The translations under genes were made by a program, and so were the position numbers. From Chitinophagales bacterium (GTDB lineage Bacteria > Bacteroidota > Bacteroidia > Chitinophagales > JADIYW01): a DNA stretch of 43,987 nucleotides. A model generated the notes under the pieces. It had not been told where the DNA came from. It ran no database searches and worked only from the letters and a program-made list of their open reading frames with translations. Positions 15,062 through 24,400 of the stretch are shown here, piece after piece (within the stretch, counting starts at the first letter, position 1; each line of letters begins with the position of its first letter). The stretch is from contig JAIBAX010000037.1 of NCBI GenBank assembly GCA_019694955.1, forward strand, positions 1 through 43,987, given 5' to 3'.

Positions 15062-16123
15062 TTATAAAAAATCTATATCACTACCTTTGCGGTACTCCAT
15101 TAAATACTTCAACCCTTCCTGCACACTCATTTCGTTGAACAATATCTCATAAGTAATGGAAATGATTGGCAATCTAATATCCAAAGAATCGGCTAGTTTC
15201 TTGCATATGCTAACGGTTTTAATGCCTTCTGCAACTTCTGTACTGGTAGCGATGATATTGTCTAGGGTTTCTCCCTGTGCAAGTCGGTATCCCACGGTAT
15301 AATTGCGACTTAAAGGAGAAGTACATGTGGCAATAAGGTCGCCGATACCTGCCAACCCCAAGAAAGATTCCGGTTCTGCGCCCAAGGCTTTCCCTAAACG
15401 GACAATCTCACTCAACCCTCTTGATATCAGGAATGCCATAGAATTTTGTCCATATCCCATCCCACCCACAATACCGGCGGATAGTGCCATGGAGTTTTTG
15501 AGGACACCTCCTAATTCTACTCCCAACAAATCCTTGCTTCCATAAGCCTGAAAGCGCTTACTCCGTATTGCCATCGTTCCTTCCCTGACTACTTCATCGA
15601 AATGACTGGCAATGACGGTAGCCGCCGGTTGTCCTCCCGCAATTTCTTTAGAAAGATTGGGACCGGAAAGGCAGCCTACTCTTTTTACATTGGTCTCCTG
15701 AATGATCACACTGCTCATCGTATTGATATCTGCAGGCTTAAGTTTTGTTTTCTTATCCAATAATGTCATCCCTTCATCCAGACGAATGTCAAAACCTTTG
15801 GTGCAATGAATCAAAAGATGATCCGGACGAAGAAAGGGACTGGAGTTTTTCATGACTTCTCGAAATCCATCTGATGGAATACTCGGAAATATCAGGTAGC
15901 AACGCGCACAGAGCATTTCTAGATCTGTAGTTGGTATCACATGCTGATTCATGACCTGTCCAACATTCCGCTTTTCATGTAAAATTCTGTCAACCACTTC
16001 TGGACGGCGGGTGTATAACAACACTTCTCCATTCTCTGCTAGAAGATTGGCAATAGCAGTTCCGAAGCTCCCGGCACCTAAAACACCAATAGGATTTTTT
16101 TTAGACGTAATTTGCGAGGCCAT
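15062..16123 (-). CDS. gpsA: Glycerol-3-phosphate dehydrogenase [NAD(P)+]
   Basis: 353 residues, slightly longer than usual (about 330-340). It makes sn-glycerol 3-phosphate from dihydroxyacetone phosphate for phospholipid synthesis, in the cytoplasm. Visible signatures: G-A-G-S-F-G-T-A-I-A (17-26), the Y-T-R-R loop, G-P-N-L-S-K-E-I-A (about 155-163, catalytic region), K-N-S-M-A-L-S-A-G, and G-L-A-G-I-G-D-L-I-A-T-C-T-S-P-L-S-R-N (about 258-276). It overlaps the end of the upstream acyltransferase gene by 23 bp; that enzyme probably uses its product. Terminal gene of the long minus-strand run. Confidence 0.95.
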   Translation of the reverse strand: MASQITSKKNPIGVLGAGSFGTAIANLLAENGEVLLYTRRPEVVDRILHEKRNVGQVMNQHVIPTTDLEMLCARCYLIFPSIPSDGFREVMKNSSPFLRPDHLLIHCTKGFDIRLDEGMTLLDKKTKLKPADINTMSSVIIQETNVKRVGCLSGPNLSKEIAGGQPAATVIASHFDEVVREGTMAIRSKRFQAYGSKDLLGVELGGVLKNSMALSAGIVGGMGYGQNSMAFLISRGLSEIVRLGKALGAEPESFLGLAGIGDLIATCTSPLSRNYTVGYRLAQGETLDNIIATSTEVAEGIKTVSICKKLADSLDIRLPIISITYEILFNEMSVQEGLKYLMEYRKGSDIDFL

Positions 16124-17762
16124 ATCCTTCCATTCTGTTATGGTAAAACAATAATAATTTCAGGTCCTCACTCGAGATATAGCCATCTTTGGTTTTATAT
16201 AATGGCTTTTTTGCGTGATATAACCCCACATTCCTGATGCCATGATCGATGATTTCATCTACCTCTTTTGTCATATGAAAGGCAAGTTTAAGCTTTTGGT
16301 TATTATTGAGATAATACAACCGCTCCCTGATATTTCTCATAGCGGTGACAAACTCATCATAAGGGATATACCGATCTTCCTCCGGCATCCGAAGCAAAGA
16401 ATAAATATCTTCCTTGCGAAACTTCCTCTTCAACAATTCGAATGCTACGTATGCTACGACGTGGGAAGAATAGACCACATTATTTTCGTGAAATTTATCG
16501 ACTAATATCTTACCGAGCAAGGTCGTATATTCCGCTTCCCGTTGATCATCCGCTTTTAAAGCGCCTTTAGATTCAAAATATTTTCTTATGTCTAAAACCT
16601 TCCCAAATTTATCGATACTTTCTCCTTGATCATTGCAGATATTGCCGAAGACATCCATCGGTTCTCCTAAAGAGAGTGTGATATCAGAAGTAGCTCCGAA
16701 TAATTCAAAGAAAAACTTGGACATATTTTTCAAGAATGAGGTGCCTTTGTCTGAAGTGATATATTGTTCTTTTCCGGTTCTTCTCAGATGGTCTTCAATC
16801 AGGCTGCCTGCTTCAAAAACAAAATGGTAACTAATGGTCAGTGGGACGATGAATAATTTTGGCGCCAGCGTGCTTGGGTTTCTTTCAAAATGTATTCTTT
16901 GTGCTTCCATTACCGTTCCCAACAGCCCTAATTTTAGGTTCTTCTCAATATTTCCTGCCCTCGAGCGCGTTCCACCCGGGAAAAATAAGGTCGGCGCACC
17001 GTGTAAGATGGTCGTTCTGGAATAGGTTTTAAGTGTTTCCAAATACACGGGATTTTTCTTTCTCCTATCTAATTTATATGGTCCTAAATTGCTCATGAAG
17101 AATTTAAACAGGCTGCTATTAAATAAATTCAGTCCTGCTCCATACTGAAAAGCGCCCAACCCCACCATATCCATACCGTATCCCACCATTACGGAGTCTA
17201 AATTGCTAAAATGGGTAGGCACCAGAATGATGGTTCCTTTTTGGGACAGTTGCTTAATTCTTTCAATTGGACCGGTTACAAACAGCTTATCTTTCAGGAG
17301 GACTTTAGGCTTAAATATCCCTGTGATTTTACCAAAGGAAGCATTCAGCAATCTTGAAAATATCATCGGAAGTACTTGCCGGGCAAATAGGAAGAATCGA
17401 GGATCAAAATACCCTGTTATCTCATGAACATATCTGGTGACGATATCTTTTAAGAGTTGTTGCTCGATATCCTGTGCTACTTCTTTGCCTTCTAGAGAAG
17501 GATCGCTTTTGACCAGTTTATTCTTGACATGTGACCAGAATTGAAAATCATCTTCAGGGTCAACTTTCCAAGGTTCTGTTTTTATACGGGTACGTTCTAG
17601 GTAGAGTGTTTTCGCCAATTCATCCCGTATAAGACCGCCTTTCTGATAATCTTTATTGAAATTGGAGATGGTTTCAATGATAATCTCTTCCATCAGCTTT
17701 TCCCTATTTCTGGAAATGCGTGTTAACGGCCAATCATTCAGATTAGAATTCAGTACATCCAT
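16101..17762 (-). CDS. PlsB-like 1-acyl-/glycerol-3-phosphate acyltransferase
   Basis: 553 residues. The acyltransferase core shows motif I H-F-S-N-L-D (184-189), a motif II-like L-G-P-Y-K-L-D-R-R (226-234), motif III F-P-G-G-T-R-S-R (261-268) and motif IV I-V-P-L-T-I-S-Y (305-312). This is the PlsC/PlsB superfamily, and the size suggests a PlsB-like glycerol-3-phosphate acyltransferase. The usual Glu of motif III (FPEGTRSR) is Gly here, an unusual substitution also possible in this subfamily. The C-terminal 200 residues are a separate helical region. The 23-bp overlap with gpsA supports a joint role in making lysophosphatidic acid. Confidence 0.85.
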   Translation of the reverse strand: MDVLNSNLNDWPLTRISRNREKLMEEIIIETISNFNKDYQKGGLIRDELAKTLYLERTRIKTEPWKVDPEDDFQFWSHVKNKLVKSDPSLEGKEVAQDIEQQLLKDIVTRYVHEITGYFDPRFFLFARQVLPMIFSRLLNASFGKITGIFKPKVLLKDKLFVTGPIERIKQLSQKGTIILVPTHFSNLDSVMVGYGMDMVGLGAFQYGAGLNLFNSSLFKFFMSNLGPYKLDRRKKNPVYLETLKTYSRTTILHGAPTLFFPGGTRSRAGNIEKNLKLGLLGTVMEAQRIHFERNPSTLAPKLFIVPLTISYHFVFEAGSLIEDHLRRTGKEQYITSDKGTSFLKNMSKFFFELFGATSDITLSLGEPMDVFGNICNDQGESIDKFGKVLDIRKYFESKGALKADDQREAEYTTLLGKILVDKFHENNVVYSSHVVAYVAFELLKRKFRKEDIYSLLRMPEEDRYIPYDEFVTAMRNIRERLYYLNNNQKLKLAFHMTKEVDEIIDHGIRNVGLYHAKKPLYKTKDGYISSEDLKLLLFYHNRMEGYGLANYV

Positions 17763-17813
17763 TTTTCACGGTAGGTTGTTGTGTAAATGTATGAATTTTT
17801 ATTAAATACTCAT

Positions 17814-19064
17814 TTATTTATTTGAGGCTTCTATTTGAAAATAATTCACTACCCATTGATAGATAAAGAATGTAAACAAGTAAATAGCGGTAAGCTTATT
17901 AAATATATTATCCGTCTTGAAGGCGATAATGATGGCTCCTATGCCAACGAAAGCCACTATAGCTGTGAAATATACCAAAATATCCTTTACCTTAGTTTTT
18001 GTTAGCATAGTACCAAGAGGCACCATCATGGTAAGTCCGAAAACAACTACCATCAGCCATATATCATCTTTCATGACAAAATACCCTATTATACCTGCTA
18101 AGGAAACTAACATGCTAATGCCTACAAAGGTTGAACTTATCTGTTCTTCCTTCGTGAGTATATGTTTGCCAAATTTGCTTAATCTCAAGAACAAATTACC
18201 TACGGGCGATAATATCCATGTTGAGAATGCTATTAAAGAAAGTAATATCATTACTGGTAATAGTATGGGGAGTAATGCCTGATTTTGGCTGGCAATTATC
18301 TTTATCACCCTGAATAGTGCATAAAAACCAATGACAACGCCCCATTGGTATTTTTTAGTTAGATTACCGATCCAAAACGCATATTTCAGGAATGCTCTGT
18401 AGAAAATATTATTGGCTTTTAATGCTTCAACCATTCCGGCTTTAGCATATTCAAGATTCGGATTGTACTTTAATGCTTCCTGAAAATGTATCAGGGCTTT
18501 GCGGTGGTCTCCTTTTTCGAGCAGGTTCCAACCATAATTCATATGGGTAAATGCATTATTTGGGTCTTCCCGTAAAACACCGTCAATGGTTTGGAAGGAG
18601 TCTTCTTTTCTATCTAATTTTAGTAAAGCAGTCGCCCGTGTATTAAGTCCCTGTATATTCTGTGGATTGATTTCCAGTGCCTTTTCTGCAATCTCTAAGG
18701 CTGCTTGATACTGTTTTCTGGCAAGTTTTATTGCCGCCAGCAAGGCATAATTATCATCGTCATAGGGTTCCTTTTCGATGGCCAATTGGAGATTGGTTTC
18801 GGCTTCATCATATGCTTCCATTTCAAGATGCACTTTGGCTTTTATATAGAATAAAAAACCCATTTCCGGCGCTAATCCAATGGCATTTTCTATGAGAAGC
18901 TTTGCTTTATCTAATTTCTCTTGCTGTATGGATAATTCCGCATACAGCGCTAAAACATACGCATTATCCGGTTGTTGTGACAAAGATGATTGCAATATTT
19001 TTTCGGCTTCATCATATCTTCTGTGCTGCATCAGTATCTGTGCACGCTTAAGTTGCTCATCCAT
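17814..19064 (-). CDS. TPR-domain polytopic membrane protein
   Basis: 416 residues. The N-terminal half (about 1-205) is six consecutive TPR-like units (for example D-E-A-E-K-I-L-Q...P-D-N-A and H-R-K-A-L-I-H-F-Q-E-A-L-K-Y-N-P). From about 240 there are six hydrophobic segments (about 240-258, 262-283, 309-329, 334-354, 361-382, 388-408). The TPR half probably faces the cytoplasm. It begins 2 bp after the stop of the TPR-AAA gene, so it is co-translated with it. It is a good candidate membrane anchor or receptor for that ATPase. The membrane part matches no family I recognise. Confidence 0.85.
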   Translation of the reverse strand: MDEQLKRAQILMQHRRYDEAEKILQSSLSQQPDNAYVLALYAELSIQQEKLDKAKLLIENAIGLAPEMGFLFYIKAKVHLEMEAYDEAETNLQLAIEKEPYDDDNYALLAAIKLARKQYQAALEIAEKALEINPQNIQGLNTRATALLKLDRKEDSFQTIDGVLREDPNNAFTHMNYGWNLLEKGDHRKALIHFQEALKYNPNLEYAKAGMVEALKANNIFYRAFLKYAFWIGNLTKKYQWGVVIGFYALFRVIKIIASQNQALLPILLPVMILLSLIAFSTWILSPVGNLFLRLSKFGKHILTKEEQISSTFVGISMLVSLAGIIGYFVMKDDIWLMVVVFGLTMMVPLGTMLTKTKVKDILVYFTAIVAFVGIGAIIIAFKTDNIFNKLTAIYLFTFFIYQWVVNYFQIEASNK

Positions 19065-19066
19065 CG

Positions 19067-20371
19067 TTATTTCTTTATTTTCATATAGGTCAATATATCA
19101 TCGTATAGACCTGATTCATTGGCAAATAGTGCGAAGTTTTTTGCGGTAGAAAACCATTCTGCCGTACTAGGCTTATGGCGTTTTAGCGTACTAAGCAGGT
19201 CTTGTTGCGCAATAGGTTGCGGTACTCCGGAATTAAAAGATTCGGTCAGTTTATCTTCTATCGTCTTATCGATCAGTGCTTCAATATCTGCACCGGAATA
19301 TTGTTCCATCTTCTTTGCAATCTGATGATAGTCAATGCCGGAAGTAGGCTTCCCTGCTAATTTTATCTTTAAGATGGCTTCTCTTGCGATGTTATCAGGT
19401 GGCGGTACAAAGACGATTCTATCAAATCTTCCGGGACGCCTGAAGGCTTGATCTAGATGCCACGGTGTATTGGTTGCGCCCATGATTAAGATACCATCAT
19501 TCTCATTTTCCACACCATCTAATTCTTGCAGAAACTGATTGATTAAATGTCTGCCACTCGATTGACGCATATCACTCCTACTGGCACCCAATGCATCAAT
19601 TTCATCAAAAAACAATACACAGGGTGTATTTTGTCGGGCAATTTCAAATATATGGTGTAAGTTCTTCTCACTATTCCCTATCCACATATCTAAAATATCG
19701 TTGAGACCTACGCTGATAAATCTTGCTTTAACTTGTCCGGCAGTAGCCTTCGCGATATAGGTTTTCCCACATCCCGGAGGACCGTATAGCAAGATTCCGC
19801 CACCCGTTTTTTTACCGTAAGCTTTGTATAATTCGGGATGTAATAATGGTTTGATGATTTTTAAGTCTATTTCTTTTTTCACCTCTTCCATCCCGCCAAC
19901 ATGGGCAAAATCTATGGATGGATGTTGGATAAAATATGCATTATCTGCAACATCGCCCACTTCTTCAACCACGTTCACCTGACGCAACTGTGCATCTAGT
20001 TCCGCATCCTGACATTGTGGGTTAAGCGCCAGTGCTTTTCGATATATTTCGATTGCCTTTGTAATATCATGTTCATGAATCAACGCTTTCGCATGAAGAA
20101 TATAAATTTCATGATTATTATCTCCATTGTCAATCAATTCTTCTAAGATGACATTGGCTTTTGCATATGCTTCCTTTTGAAAGAATGTTTTAGCCAACCC
20201 GAATTTCGCCTTTGCATCATTAGTGAGGGTAATCAGCGACATATACGCTTGCTCTGCTTCGTCTAACCTATTGGCTTTCAAAAGTGTTTCTGCCAGTATA
20301 GATTTTAGAGGAATGTTGTCTGGAGAAAAACGCAATGCATCTTTCAAATTCTGAATGGCCTCATCGTACAT
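19067..20371 (-). CDS. TPR - AAA ATPase, CDC48/Vps4-like
   Basis: 434 residues. Residues 1-125 are TPR units starting immediately at the N-terminus. A short linker leads to one AAA domain (about 152-400) opening with I-D-F-A-H-V-G-G-M-E-E-V-K, the eukaryote-like CDC48/Vps4/proteasomal type. Walker A is G-P-P-G-C-G-K-T (197-204), Walker B V-L-F-F-D-E-I-D (252-259), sensor 1 in G-A-T-N (298-301), arginine fingers in R-R-P-G-R-F-D-R (311-318). All catalytic residues are present. There is no protease domain as in FtsH, so it is a remodelling ATPase. Substrates are probably selected by the TPRs. A TPR gene lies on each side. Confidence 0.9.
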   Translation of the reverse strand: MYDEAIQNLKDALRFSPDNIPLKSILAETLLKANRLDEAEQAYMSLITLTNDAKAKFGLAKTFFQKEAYAKANVILEELIDNGDNNHEIYILHAKALIHEHDITKAIEIYRKALALNPQCQDAELDAQLRQVNVVEEVGDVADNAYFIQHPSIDFAHVGGMEEVKKEIDLKIIKPLLHPELYKAYGKKTGGGILLYGPPGCGKTYIAKATAGQVKARFISVGLNDILDMWIGNSEKNLHHIFEIARQNTPCVLFFDEIDALGASRSDMRQSSGRHLINQFLQELDGVENENDGILIMGATNTPWHLDQAFRRPGRFDRIVFVPPPDNIAREAILKIKLAGKPTSGIDYHQIAKKMEQYSGADIEALIDKTIEDKLTESFNSGVPQPIAQQDLLSTLKRHKPSTAEWFSTAKNFALFANESGLYDDILTYMKIKK

Positions 20372-20461
20372 ACGCAGATAATTTTTGCAATTATAAAACT
20401 AATTTTAATAAAATCTGATTTCTCTTAAGATTAATTAAGAAGTCATTAGAAATGAGTTTTT

Positions 20462-21424
20462 TTAATCTATGGTTATTCTTTCCCAATTATTATGATTCAT
20501 AATTTTAGTTAGATATGCCAATTCTTCTTCCCAAAGATTTTCATTACCCGTTTGTTTGCGAAATTGAAGGATAGTACTATGTGCATTAACTACTCCTTCT
20601 TCATATGCTGGAAATTCTTGCGACAATGATACTAGTTTCGCAATACCTTTTAAATTTTCTCCCTTGCTCAAAAGCCAAAAAGCATGTTGACACCTAAAAT
20701 ATGGGCAATAATAAAACTCTTTTGCAACCTCATTCCAACTATCTTGATTGGCCGCATCATTATTTAATAAAGCAACAGCATAGACAGAAGAATTTAATAC
20801 ATCATTCTCATAACCAACAATTTGCAATATTGTTATTGTTTCCTCGCTATAATCTTTTAACGGAGAGGTGTTTAGCACTTCTTTATATAACTTATGGGCT
20901 TCCTCATGATTATTTGAAAGATGCAATAAATCTGCTAAGATAACCTTGGCCTCCTTTTTATCATCAATTTCCACAGCCTTTCTAGCATATTCAATTCCTT
21001 TTTCATATTTAGATATAACAAAAAAACACTTTGCCAAAGAAGTCAGGAAATCTGGATTATTAAAATCATGCTCATCCGCATATTTCTTTATAAAGGCTAT
21101 TGCCTTATCCGGATATCTGTCTATTACATATCGTTCTATGACTTGCCATTTCTCAAGCCTATGAAAATACAATTTATCTATTGCTTCAAAAATCACGCTT
21201 CTCCTATCCCAAGGTGATATTATATCTTTCCATTTGATATATGTGTCTTCAAATGCTTGTGTACAAGGGATAATATTACCCTTTTTGTCCTTGAATTCAA
21301 AAGCTATACTATCATCTTTCTTTAGACATAAATATCTTTTCAGAGCAGCATAAAAATCCGCAGCAAATAAAGGATCGTCAGCGACTTCTTTCTTACTGCC
21401 AAAAATTGATTTAAAAAATCCCAT
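20462..21424 (-). CDS. TPR-like repeat protein, unknown function
   Basis: 320 residues, soluble. Residues 1-95 form an unfamiliar N-terminal domain (G-F-F-K-S-I-F-G-S-K-K start, then charged strands). About 100-200 contain TPR-like helices (Y-E-K-G-I-E-Y-A-R-K-A-V-E-I-D and H-E-E-A-H-K-L-Y-K-E-V-L), and the C-terminal part is more helices with aromatic residues (Y-Y-C-P-Y-F-R-C-Q-H-A-F-W). It lies 90 bp upstream of the TPR-AAA gene and 50 bp after the giant secreted-protein gene, all on one strand. It may act as an adaptor for the ATPase; that is inference from position. Confidence 0.78.
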   Translation of the reverse strand: MGFFKSIFGSKKEVADDPLFAADFYAALKRYLCLKKDDSIAFEFKDKKGNIIPCTQAFEDTYIKWKDIISPWDRRSVIFEAIDKLYFHRLEKWQVIERYVIDRYPDKAIAFIKKYADEHDFNNPDFLTSLAKCFFVISKYEKGIEYARKAVEIDDKKEAKVILADLLHLSNNHEEAHKLYKEVLNTSPLKDYSEETITILQIVGYENDVLNSSVYAVALLNNDAANQDSWNEVAKEFYYCPYFRCQHAFWLLSKGENLKGIAKLVSLSQEFPAYEEGVVNAHSTILQFRKQTGNENLWEEELAYLTKIMNHNNWERITID

Positions 21425-21474
21425 TACGACCGTTATCTAAAATTTAAATACATTTATATCCGAAAAGCACCGCA

Positions 21475-24400
21475 TCATTCTTTCATCAATTTTGTTTGAA
21501 CCATTCCGTCACTCATTTGTACGGTTAGGATATACAAGCCCGGACTTAGCGACTTGTCCTTTAGACTTACATTATGTGTAAATAAACTGCCTCCATCTAC
21601 GGTAAACTGCTCTACTAACACCACTTGTCCTAACTCATTCATTAATGTAAGTGTAATTGGTTCACTTTGTTTTGGCATGAACGATACGACAAACTGATCT
21701 CTGAATGGATTGGGATATGCATTCAATTGCACCGCTTGGGTAATATCTGACTGTATCTTTATTTTTCCTAACTCCCCTACCAAACCTGCTTTAATGCTCT
21801 CCCGATTGGTTTCGTCCCAGATAACTACCTCTTGTGTAAAGACATCTTGTTGTCCCAAATCATCTTTTGCAGTCAACGTCACCAGATACTTACCGTTTTG
21901 TTGATAAACGTGCTGAGGGTGTTCTATCGTAGATGTGCTTCCATCGCCGAAATTCCAAACATAATGGGTCGCTTCTTCCGAAAGATTAGAAAAGCGAATT
22001 GTCTTATCTATCGGCATATTTGCGTTGATGGCTTGAGCCGCCTGTGTACTAAATCTTGCCGTTGGAACATTGTTCAGTGTGCCTCTCAGGTATTGCGCGT
22101 CCCACATGGTTTCTTGGTTGTTCTCTATGGTGGCAAAGACTTTTACGATGGGTTGCTCGTAACCCGGTACATACCATTCGTAGGTAACAACGCTATCCGC
22201 TAACAACCAGTCCGGTAGCGATTCATTGTTGATTTGCAACTGATCTAAAAGGTTCCCGTCAAATTGTATTTTGGAAACTGATTTTACCTTCAAGGCATTG
22301 GGATAGGTTTTATGGTTTGTCTTTAAAACGCCATAACCCTCCGTTACCACTCTCCTATCTCTTTCAGATTCCATATAAAGATTAACCCCCAGCAAAGAAA
22401 GGCTCAAGTCTACATTCCATTTGCTGTGGTTCTGGAAATTATGCTGATAATAGAAAGGAAATCCCAGTAGTTTATCTCTCTGAGAGTATGGCACTACTAT
22501 CGGGATATTTCCTTGCACATTCATGGATGCTGCGCCAATCTCGAGTGCGGATGTAGATTTTTCAAAGACATTGTTCAAGTCTTCAATCTTTAATGACCCC
22601 AGTTTTAAGTTTGGAAACATCTGTTCGGCGAGGTTAAATTTATCCCATTCATCTGCACAATCAAACGGGCATGCTAAAGTACAACCGGCATAGCAGGGAT
22701 CGAATGGGTCATTGGTCCCACATTCATCTTCACAAGTTCTGTCGCAAGCCAAATCGCATAGTGCAACATATGCAGCTCCGGCACCGATTCCATCCGGTTC
22801 ATAGAATTTCTCATATGTTTGTAATCCTTTAGGGAAATGACTAAAATCCCAGGTGGTATTGGCGCCTTTTTTCCTGATTTCTGCCTTCACTGGAGGAAGA
22901 TTAGGTACAATCAGGAAGGCATGTTCGTACTTGAAGAATTGATTGGGTCGTGCATAATAATAATGATGATAAATGGGTCCTTCCGGTAGTGGCGCTCCAT
23001 CTCCGGCATCCAACGTTATGCCATAAGTACCCGTTTCTCCTTCATCATCGCCATCTACCTGAACGTAGTAAGTAGCATCCGGTATCAATTCATCTGCTTC
23101 AATACGGGATTTTTCGTTAATCAATAGTTGAATATCGTCGGAAAAACCTATCTGAACCATTTCTGTATTCTTACATGATCCGTCTCTGGAATACCATAGG
23201 GTAATTTCGGTATCGAAATTTGTCTGTATCTGATCGGTAGAAATAACGGCTCTTACACTGTTCACTGTGGAAGCAGGGGTTTTGAACTTATGCCATACCG
23301 TATTCGTTGGCACTAAGTCAAAAAACAAATCATCTTCTCTCGTTACGGGTTCTCCAATTTCTAATGATGCACAGTTATTGTTGTAAAATTGTGGAGAACC
23401 GCTATTGATAAGTTCTATGGCATTGCAGATATCATCATGAGGCGGTCGTGACGATACAGAAAACTGAAGGCTGAGGTCAAATATTCCGTGGTGGGTATTT
23501 TGCAAGGCTATTTCCCAGCCGGAAATCTGCACATAATATCTGGTGTTGGGTTGCAAACACCCTAGGCTTACATCATCATCTTTTGTTAAGATATCGTTTA
23601 ATCCCGTTCCCGGTAAACCGCCTTCTGCAAGCATACTGATGTTAGTCACACCACAGTTTGTATTTGTTGCCGCATACACTGCGATATGTGCATCGATATC
23701 AAATTTGCTATGCACATTTAAAGAGGCTCCATTCGGTACTAAATTTGCATCTGCATTCGTTGTAAAGGTGTACCATACTGTTGGAACGTCATAGAAGGTA
23801 GAAAAGGTATTGGGTTCATCCGCTTCTGATGTGGCATTATAACTGCTTTGGTTGCTCAGATATTCGGCGTCTCCTAAACCAATTGCTCCCAGTTCTGTAG
23901 CATTACAAATCATATCGTTTGTTGGAATACCTAATAATCCTACAGAGAGATTAAATTCTCCCTGATGGGCATTGTACATGCCGGGGAGATCAAATACTTC
24001 TCCAAAAACCTGTATATAATAGGTTGTATTTGACTGCACATTGAATGCTCTTGTATAATCATCGAAAGTACCAAGTATATTTCCTCCTCCTAATTCAAAT
24101 CCGCCTTCCTCTACTTCTTCTAAATTGCCAAAGCTATTACAGTCTCCGTTTGCTTTATAAATTACAACATGACCGTCTATGGTTTCATTCAAACTCTTTA
24201 ATGCGACAAATAAAGAATACGGCTGTCCTGTTAAATCTGGCGTATTGACTTTATACCAAACAGATTGTGCATTTCTAAAGGCAGAAGCATCATGGAGAAT
24301 GCTGCTTACTTTCGGTTCATCGTCTTGCTTGGAGGCACATCTATTGCTTTGGTTTTCAAGTGTATAAATTTGATTCAACCCAACATTTCCTGATATATCT

